Below, piece after piece: positions 58,496 to 64,000 of a stretch of DNA of 64,000 nt. The position numbers and the translations under genes were made by a program. Origin of the DNA: Flavobacteriales bacterium (GTDB taxonomy: Bacteria; Bacteroidota; Bacteroidia; Flavobacteriales_F; PHOS-HE28); the NCBI GenBank assembly GCA_026129465.1, contig JAHCIA010000001.1, positions 939,964 through 1,003,963 on the forward strand. The letters are read 5' to 3'. A model generated the notes under the pieces. That model had not been told where the DNA came from, searched no databases, and saw only the letters and a list, made by a program, of their open reading frames with translations. Positions within the stretch are counted from its first letter, which is position 1. The number at the start of each line of letters is the position of its first letter.

Positions 58496-60301
58496 TCAAG
58501 CCTTGATCAATGGCATGTCCACCACCACCCGGGTGCCCAGGGGCAGCTGCTCGTAGCGGAAGCCCGCCCGGCCACCGTACTGCTGGCGCAGCAGATCGAG
58601 GCGGCTGCGCGTGATGGCCGTGCCCAGGGAGGTCTTCTTCATGCCCTGCACCTGTGGAGCGGCGCTGGTCTTCCTCGCCGCGTGAAGCCCGACACCATCG
58701 TCCTCGATGGACCAGACCAACTGTTCGCCCTGCAGTTCCACCTGCACCGCGATGCGCCCCGGACCCTCCTTGTGGGCGATGCCATGCCAGATGGCGTTCT
58801 CCACCAGGGGCTGCACCACCAGCGGAGGCACCATCACCCGTTCCGGGTCGATGTCCTCATGCACCACGATGGTGAAGTCGAACTTGCCCTGCATGCGTCT
58901 GCGCTCCAGCTCCATGTAGCCGCGCAGGGTATCCAGGTCGTCCTGCAGGGGCACCTCGCTGTGGCGGCTGTTCTCCAGCACCCCGCGCATCACGCCGGCG
59001 AACTTGGCGAGGTAGTAGGAAGCGCCATCGGCGTCGTTGCTCTGCACGAAGGCGTTGATGGAGTTCAGGGCGTTGAAGATGAAATGCGGGTTCATCTGGG
59101 AGCGCAGGATGCTGGTCCGCAGTTCGGCGGCCTCCTTCTCGAAGCGCTCGCGGCGGCGCTTGCGATCGGTGCGGAACCAGATGCCACCACCGGAAAGCAG
59201 CAGCAGGGCGCCCGCCATGAAGCTGTTGCGCACCACCTTCTGCCGGCGGATCTCCTGTGCCGCGATCGCGTCCTTCTTCTCCTGTTCGGCTCGAAGCATG
59301 GCCTCCTTCAGGTCGAAGTCGTGCTGGATCTTCTGCTTCACCAGGGCGGTCTTGTTCTCATCGTTGAGGATCTCGTCGTGGATCTCCAGGTATTGCTCGA
59401 GCATCTCCAGGGCATCGGCCGGGCGCTTCAGCAACTTGAATACTTCGTACAGGTTCGAATAGCTGTTCATGGTGCGCGATCGATCACCGACCGCCAGGGC
59501 CATGTCGAGCGAACGCCTGCCGAGCGCTACGGCACGGACCGCATCGCCACGCTTGGCATGGGCGAGTGAAGCGCCCTTCAACGCCGACACGATCGCGGGT
59601 TCGTTCCGCGACTCCTCTCCCAGCGCCAGGGAACGCTCGTAGAGCGGGATGGCCTCCGCCACATGCCCCTGTGAGACGAGGTTGTCCGCCAGGATCCGGG
59701 CCGCATAGAGGATCTCCCGCTTGTCGCCGATGCGCTCGGCGACGAGCAGTGCACGGCGGACCTGCCCATCCGCTTCCTCGTACTCGCCCATCATGTTGTG
59801 CGCCAAGGCGATGGATGTCCGGATGTGCGCCTCCGCTCGATCTTCCGACGACCCCGAGATCTCCAGCGCCCGGTTGAAGAACTGCAGGGCATTGTAGGGT
59901 TCCTTCATCTGGAAATAGCTCCCCCCGATGTTGGCCAGCACGATGATCTCGCGCCGGACGTCCCCTGTCTCGCGGCTGAGCACCAGGGCATGCTGGTAGT
60001 GGTCAATGGCGCCGCTGTGGTCCCCCTGCCTGGCCTTCAGACGTGCCCGCGTGTTCTCCGCCGCGATCATGAACTCGTGCTGACCCCAGTGCGACGCCGA
60101 GTCGTACATCATCCTCCCCAGTGAGGCCACGCTGTCTTCTCCCAGCGCTCGCGGGTTCTCCCAGATGAACGCGTTGAGCGCGTTGAGGCGCACCGTGTCC
60201 GGGTGTGTCCCGTCCTGCCATGTCGACCAAAGCGAGTCCAGATGGTCCTGTCCATGCGCGGTGGTGGCGAAGACGATGAGGAGCAGGGTGGCCTTTCTCA
60301 T
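58496..60301 (-). CDS. LytS-like sensor histidine kinase with TPR sensor part
   Basis: 601 residues; start at MRKATLLLIVFATTAHG (signal peptide), not the longer frame to 60487. Periplasmic TPR repeats (about 100-340; SGAIDHYQHALVLSRETGD, PYNALQFFNRALEISG, AEAIPLYERSLALGEES) precede a helix (VRNSFMAGALLLLSGGGIWF) near 390. The HisKA_7TM-free LytS-type kinase core follows, with the phospho-acceptor His in MNPHFIFNALNSINAF, PPLVVQPLVENAIWHGI (N-box) and SIEDDGVGL (G-box). It phosphorylates the LytTR protein. This TPR-kinase architecture is typical of Bacteroidota; the signal is unknown. Confidence 0.94.
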   Translation of the reverse strand: MRKATLLLIVFATTAHGQDHLDSLWSTWQDGTHPDTVRLNALNAFIWENPRALGEDSVASLGRMMYDSASHWGQHEFMIAAENTRARLKARQGDHSGAIDHYQHALVLSRETGDVRREIIVLANIGGSYFQMKEPYNALQFFNRALEISGSSEDRAEAHIRTSIALAHNMMGEYEEADGQVRRALLVAERIGDKREILYAARILADNLVSQGHVAEAIPLYERSLALGEESRNEPAIVSALKGASLAHAKRGDAVRAVALGRRSLDMALAVGDRSRTMNSYSNLYEVFKLLKRPADALEMLEQYLEIHDEILNDENKTALVKQKIQHDFDLKEAMLRAEQEKKDAIAAQEIRRQKVVRNSFMAGALLLLSGGGIWFRTDRKRRRERFEKEAAELRTSILRSQMNPHFIFNALNSINAFVQSNDADGASYYLAKFAGVMRGVLENSRHSEVPLQDDLDTLRGYMELERRRMQGKFDFTIVVHEDIDPERVMVPPLVVQPLVENAIWHGIAHKEGPGRIAVQVELQGEQLVWSIEDDGVGLHAARKTSAAPQVQGMKKTSLGTAITRSRLDLLRQQYGGRAGFRYEQLPLGTRVVVDMPLIKA

Positions 60302-60561
60302 CCGAAGCAGCCAATGGATCCAAGAAGCGCTCACGCGATGGTGGTGCCAAAGATCAGCTGGGTGGTCGTACGAAGCTAAGCCCATCCGTTCCGTGCGAGG
60401 CCCATGGACCACCGATCGCGAAGCCCTGGATGCCTTGGGCGATCGACCAGGTGGTTCGGCCAGCCTCCCGCCAGTTGATCGGGGCATGCCGCCACTTGCT
60501 CATTGGTGCTGGCCCCGGCGTGGTGGTGCGGTGAGATTTGGTCAACTGAACCAGGACCGCC

Positions 60562-62643
60562 ATGATGATGAAGCTCCCCATCCGGATCCAGAGGCACATC
60601 CTGTGCGCTGGTGCGATCATTGCGAGCCATGGCATCCATGCCCAAGGGCCGGGAGCGACCTGCCTGTGGTCGCTGGATACCACGGCCACCGCGAACAGGC
60701 CGCTGAGCATCGCCCTGGCAGGCGACCTGGCCTGTGTGGCGAACTTCCTGGCCAACACCCTGCAGGTGTTCGACATCAGCACGCCGGGCGATCCGGTGCT
60801 GGTGGGGTCGGCGACCACGGCGAACGGCCCCGCCAGCGTGGAGGTCATTGGCCCACATGCCTACGTGGTGGCCCAGAACGCGAACAGGCTCCAGGTATTC
60901 GACCTCTCCGATCCGGCCAGCCCCGTGCTCATGGGCGAAGCCAACACGGACGCACAGCCCGTGGCCGTGGCGGTGGATGCCGGCATGGCGTACGTGATCA
61001 ACCAGGTGACCCGCACGCTCCAGGTCTTTGATGTGGGCGACCCTGCCGCGCCAGCGCTGACGGGGTCCATCACCACCGCGAGCGGTCCACGGACCATCGC
61101 GCGCGGCGCGCCCTTCCAGTTGGTGGTGGTCTGCACCGCGAGCGACACCCTGCAGGTCTTCGAGGTGAGCGACCCCGCCGTTCCCGTCCTGGAAGGAAGC
61201 ACCTCCACCGGCGACCAGCCCACTGGGCTCTCGGTCTCGGGCACACACGCCTTTGTGTCCTGCACCAGCGACAATTCCCTGGAGGTCTATGATCTCGCCG
61301 ACCCCACCACGCCCATCCTGGTGGGCAGCACGAACACCGGTGCGAACACGGGGCCTGGCGCATTGGTCGTTTCAGGCGGGAACTGCTTCGTCTGCTACCA
61401 GGTCACCTCCCAGATCCAGGTCTTCGATGCGGGTACTCCGGCCTCGCTGGTCGCCGGTGGATCGGCTGGCACAGGTACGTCGCCTTCCGCCGTGGCGGCC
61501 ACCATGGCGCATGTGTTCGTGCTGAACGCCAATGCCAACACGATGCAGGTCCTGGCGCTCGCGGGCGAGGGCGATAGCTGCGACGACGGGGATCCCGATA
61601 CGGGCGACGATGCGTTCGATGCGAACTGCGACTGTGTGGGCGTGGCCCTTGACTGCGAAGGTGTGCTGGGCGGGCCGGCGATGCCCGGCGCGGCCTGCGA
61701 CGACGGGAACCCCGCCACGGGGAACGATGTGTACGGATCCAACTGCATCTGCGCCGGACAGCTCATCGACTGCACGGGCGTGGCCGGTGGTGGTGCCCTG
61801 CCCGGAACGCCTTGCGACGATGGGGATCCCGACACCGGTGGTGACCACTACAACGCGAACTGCGAATGTGTGGGCTACCTGCAGGATTGCTCCGGGATCC
61901 CCGGCGGTGTGGCCCTGCCGGGAACGCCCTGCGATGATGGGAACCCGGCCACGCAGCTCGATGTCTATGGCCCGGACTGCATCTGTGCCGGGCTGCTGGT
62001 GGATTGTGCGGGCGTACCTGGTGGCACGGCCCTTCCTGGTTCGCCCTGCAACGATGGGAACATCTGCACGATCGCGGATGTCTGGACGACCTCCTGCACC
62101 TGTGCCGGACAACCCTTCACGGCCGGACCGATCACCGGCCCACCCACGGCGGAGACCTACAGCGAAGTGACCTTCACGGTCCCTGCGGTGTCAGGCGCCT
62201 CCAGCTATGCTTGGGTCCTTCCTCCTGGCTGGGCCACCAACGACTTCGATATGGACAACAGCTTCACCGCCACGACCGGCGCCGCTGCTGGTCCCACCGA
62301 GCTCTGTGCAACGGTACACCTGGGCACCTGCCCGGAGACGAGTTGCACAACGGTCAATGTCGTCGTCATCAGCGGTGTGGAGGAACAGGACATGGGGAAT
62401 TGGCTCTCGGTATGGCCCAACCCGTCCGATGGCATGTTCCAGTTGTCCATTTCCGGTGTGGACCAGCGACCGCTCGAGTTGAACGTGCTGGATGCCGTCG
62501 GACGATCGATCCGCTCGTCGGTCACGGAACCAGGCCAGTCCACCGCCACCATCGATCTGCAGGGTGCCGCGCCGGGCGCCTACTTCCTTGTCGCCACACG
62601 GCCCGGGGCACGGCAGGTGGTGAAGCTGTTCATCGCACGATGA
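60562..62643 (+). CDS. Secreted protein with LVIVD-like repeats, Cys-rich repeats and T9SS domain
   Basis: 693 residues; signal peptide MMMKLPIRIQRHILCAGAIIASHGIHAQ. Residues about 67-310 hold six repeats of some 43 residues with the pattern LQVFDISTPGDPVLVGSATT, L-Q-V-F-D-L-S-D-P-A-S-P-V-L-M-G and so on, an LVIVD-type propeller. Residues about 340-519 hold five Cys-rich units (CDDGNPATGNDVYGSNCICAG type). A PKD-like domain and a T9SS sorting domain (VWPNPSDGMFQLSI… VVKLFIAR) close the chain. The molecule is thus an extracellular, disulfide-rich repeat protein; binding function likely. Its stop overlaps an ATG at 62640. Confidence 0.88.
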   Translation: MMMKLPIRIQRHILCAGAIIASHGIHAQGPGATCLWSLDTTATANRPLSIALAGDLACVANFLANTLQVFDISTPGDPVLVGSATTANGPASVEVIGPHAYVVAQNANRLQVFDLSDPASPVLMGEANTDAQPVAVAVDAGMAYVINQVTRTLQVFDVGDPAAPALTGSITTASGPRTIARGAPFQLVVVCTASDTLQVFEVSDPAVPVLEGSTSTGDQPTGLSVSGTHAFVSCTSDNSLEVYDLADPTTPILVGSTNTGANTGPGALVVSGGNCFVCYQVTSQIQVFDAGTPASLVAGGSAGTGTSPSAVAATMAHVFVLNANANTMQVLALAGEGDSCDDGDPDTGDDAFDANCDCVGVALDCEGVLGGPAMPGAACDDGNPATGNDVYGSNCICAGQLIDCTGVAGGGALPGTPCDDGDPDTGGDHYNANCECVGYLQDCSGIPGGVALPGTPCDDGNPATQLDVYGPDCICAGLLVDCAGVPGGTALPGSPCNDGNICTIADVWTTSCTCAGQPFTAGPITGPPTAETYSEVTFTVPAVSGASSYAWVLPPGWATNDFDMDNSFTATTGAAAGPTELCATVHLGTCPETSCTTVNVVVISGVEEQDMGNWLSVWPNPSDGMFQLSISGVDQRPLELNVLDAVGRSIRSSVTEPGQSTATIDLQGAAPGAYFLVATRPGARQVVKLFIAR
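61579..62118 (+). repeat. Five Cys-rich tandem units within the secreted protein gene
   Basis: Each unit is about 39 codons: C-D-D-G-[DN]-P-x-T, a D-x-[FVY] stretch, N-C-x-C-x-G, a short linker with one more Cys (DC), then G-x-x-x-G-G-x-A-x-P-G. Unit 5 is shorter. Nucleotide similarity between units is moderate, so the duplications are old. Confidence 0.75.
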
Positions 62644-62687
62644 GTCCAAGCATCCCCAAGTCGCCATCACAAGCACCTGCACCCACC

Positions 62688-63218
62688 ATGTTCCGCGCCA
62701 CATACGAACGACCCCGGCTGCTCGCGCGCATGATCCAGACCATCGCACTGGCCGTGGCTTGTTCCGGGCTGCATGCCCAGAACCGCCCCCAGCGCTCCAA
62801 CCTGGGCGCGGCAGGAGGCTCCGTGATACACACGGCGAATGGCAGGAGCTTCTACCTGCAACAGTCCGTGGGGCAGGCCAGCGTGGCGGGTTCAAGGCTC
62901 GCTGACGGGCGCTACTACAACCAGGGATTCGTGCAGCCTTTCCACAAGGCGGTGCAGGGTCTGCCCTCCACGGACCTGGACGCATTGCTGTTCCCGAATC
63001 CGTTCACCGACCAGTTCACCATCGCCTTCGCCCAGGAACCGGCCCTCCCCGTGAACGTGCTGGTGTACAACATCACCGGGCAGGTGGTGTACGCGGCGGA
63101 ACATGCGCCACAGCGTTCGCTCCTGATCCAGCCCGGTCCCTTCGCCGCAGGGGCGTACGTGGTGCATGTCCTGGTCGGCCATCGGCGCTTCTCCGGCCAC
63201 CTCCAGCGCTTCCAGTGA
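62688..63218 (+). CDS. Secreted T9SS protein (AGGS/LQQSVGQ family)
   Basis: 176 residues from MFRATYERPRLLARMIQTIALAVACSGLHAQ; an earlier ATG at 62640 overlaps the previous stop and could give 16 extra residues. The mature part LGAAGGSVIHTANGRSFYLQQSVGQASVAG…YYNQGFVQPFH is a pattern common in small Flavobacteriales T9SS proteins. The sorting domain is ALLFPNPFTDQFTIAF… SGHLQRFQ. Presumably exported after the neighbouring large secreted protein; function unknown. Confidence 0.82.
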   Translation: MFRATYERPRLLARMIQTIALAVACSGLHAQNRPQRSNLGAAGGSVIHTANGRSFYLQQSVGQASVAGSRLADGRYYNQGFVQPFHKAVQGLPSTDLDALLFPNPFTDQFTIAFAQEPALPVNVLVYNITGQVVYAAEHAPQRSLLIQPGPFAAGAYVVHVLVGHRRFSGHLQRFQ

Positions 63219-63252
63219 ACCGGCCGGCACACATCAACAAACAACGGATGCC

Positions 63253-63954
63253 ATGATCACCCCACGCCACCTTCTGGTCTTCCTGCTGGCCACCGCCGCG
63301 TTGCACACCAGCGGCCAGCAGGCCTACCTGCTCACCGGCATGACCCGTTCGGAATTCCTGTACAAGGATTCGCAAGGCCGTTCCCTGGATGGCATGCATC
63401 CGCAGGTGGGCCTCTCACTCGCGGGTGGTCTGCGCCAGGCGTTCAGGCCGCTCAATCCCGCATGGTTCTTCAATGTCGGCGTGGTGTATGCGCATTATGG
63501 CATGCGTGGCACCAGCCCGGATATTCATCGCCGCTACTACGAATGGCGCACCACCTACCTGGGGATCAACCTGGGCGTGGAACGCGACCTGTTCACCGTG
63601 AAACTGCCGAACAGGGATGGCAAGGGCCTGACCTTCATGCTCGGCGCCGCGGCCGCCCCGGAGTTCCTCGTCAAGGGTGCGCAGACGATCGACCACGAGG
63701 TGTATGACCTGCACGGCGTGGAGCAGTTCGATGCCCCCTTCCTCTTCCTGCGCGGCATCGCCGGCTTCAACTTCTGCGTCACCAACCGCACGGCGATCGC
63801 GGCGCACTATGCCTTTGCCCACGGCCGCCGGTTCCCGGGTAGAGCACCGACGGACGATGAACGGCTGGCCTTCCGGACGCACAGCATCGCCTTCGGCGTG
63901 CAGATCAGCTTCCCCAGTTGCAAGTACTGCCTCTCCAAACTGGGCAAACACTAA
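63253..63954 (+). CDS. Hypothetical exported protein, possible outer-membrane barrel
   Basis: 233 residues with signal peptide MITPRHLLVFLLATAALHTSGQ. The mature part has alternating beta strands with aromatic girdles (PAWFFNVGVVYAHYGMRG; YEWRTTYLGINLGVERDL; FLFLRGIAGFNFCV; IAFGVQISFPSCKY). This is the shape of small outer-membrane proteins, with a C-terminal C-K-Y-C motif (SCKYCLSKLGKH). No family recognised. Lies 34 bases after the T9SS gene; the next gene starts 13 bases later, so these may form one unit. Confidence 0.65.
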   Translation: MITPRHLLVFLLATAALHTSGQQAYLLTGMTRSEFLYKDSQGRSLDGMHPQVGLSLAGGLRQAFRPLNPAWFFNVGVVYAHYGMRGTSPDIHRRYYEWRTTYLGINLGVERDLFTVKLPNRDGKGLTFMLGAAAAPEFLVKGAQTIDHEVYDLHGVEQFDAPFLFLRGIAGFNFCVTNRTAIAAHYAFAHGRRFPGRAPTDDERLAFRTHSIAFGVQISFPSCKYCLSKLGKH

Positions 63955-63967
63955 AGGAACCAGTACC

Positions 63968-64000
63968 ATGAGAACCACGATCCTCCTCGGCATCCTGTTG
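63968..64000 (+). CDS. Start of a further gene, cut by the window end
   Basis: ATG 63968 opens MRTTILLGILL, the beginning of a signal peptide or membrane anchor; the reading frame runs off the window. It stands 13 bases after the preceding stop. Only the first 11 codons are visible, so no function can be given. Confidence 0.5.
   Translation, partial: MRTTILLGILL

Noticed and set aside
61579-62118. Regularly spaced repeats resembling a CRISPR array
   Set aside because: Units are in frame inside a coding sequence, diverge like protein repeats and have no constant repeat with variable spacers.

Overview
The window looks like a chromosomal segment of a high-GC member of the Bacteroidota, most likely an uncultured Flavobacteriales. 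The evidence is: seven secreted proteins with C-terminal regions of the type IX secretion (T9SS) kind; promoter-like octamers of the form TA-n-n-TTTG, here mostly as TACCTTCG or TACTTTCG; few visible Shine-Dalgarno sequences; a SusC/TonB-type receptor with a carboxypeptidase-regulatory-like N-terminus; Bacteroidota-type families (DUF4846, WbqC, LytTR plus LytS-like kinase); and intergenic CCTGCC/GGCAGG palindromes. No rRNA, tRNA, CRISPR array, prophage or intact insertion sequence was found.

Layout. 1-2.2 kb: 3' part of clpB and a MazF-type toxin-antitoxin pair. 2.2-10.5 kb: mixed genes, including a delta-60-repeat secreted protein, a CxxCH haem-binding-domain protein, a DUF418 membrane protein, Hsp20, two methyltransferases (one a SET-domain protein) and a LolA-like protein. 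10.5-17.3 kb: a tightly coupled RDD / SpoIIM / DUF4129 / DUF4350 / MoxR / DUF58 cluster. 17.5-26.3 kb: a TonB-dependent receptor, a conserved 490-residue protein of unknown function, DUF4846, WD40, a methyltransferase and uvrB. 26.4-30 kb: two adjacent T9SS cargo genes with a shared N-terminal domain, one carrying a serine protease and the other cysteine-rich repeats. 30-41 kb: YdcF, a VWA-type membrane protein, fabG, a T9SS protein, sucD, an MFS transporter, NADH dehydrogenase type 2 and mnmE. 41-46.4 kb: a series of beta-propeller and small secreted proteins, WbqC, a lipoprotein and a YiiX-like amidase. 46.4-50.6 kb: an OsmC gene facing a sigma-54 activator gene, an alpha/beta hydrolase and a cold-shock-domain protein. 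50.8-56.3 kb: a PQQ-like propeller, an acyl-CoA carboxylase beta subunit followed by a decayed copy of its own 3' end, and a T9SS protein. 56.4-60.3 kb: a minus-strand set DinB / HD / LytTR / TPR histidine kinase. 60.5-64 kb: a run of secreted proteins.

Working together. Best-supported functional units are the MoxR-DUF58 operon (consecutive ATGA overlaps), the mazEF-like pair (ATGA overlap), the kinase/LytTR pair, and the OsmC gene. OsmC has a candidate -24/-12 promoter and a 12-bp palindrome about 100 bp upstream, next to a divergent sigma-54 activator gene. Most of the rest is ordinary housekeeping and cell-envelope content. No clearly novel defence or mobile system was recognised. The most unusual items are the protease/repeat module swap at 26.4-30 kb, the OsmC/activator regulatory unit, and the carboxylase tail duplication with a small membrane ORF between the two copies.
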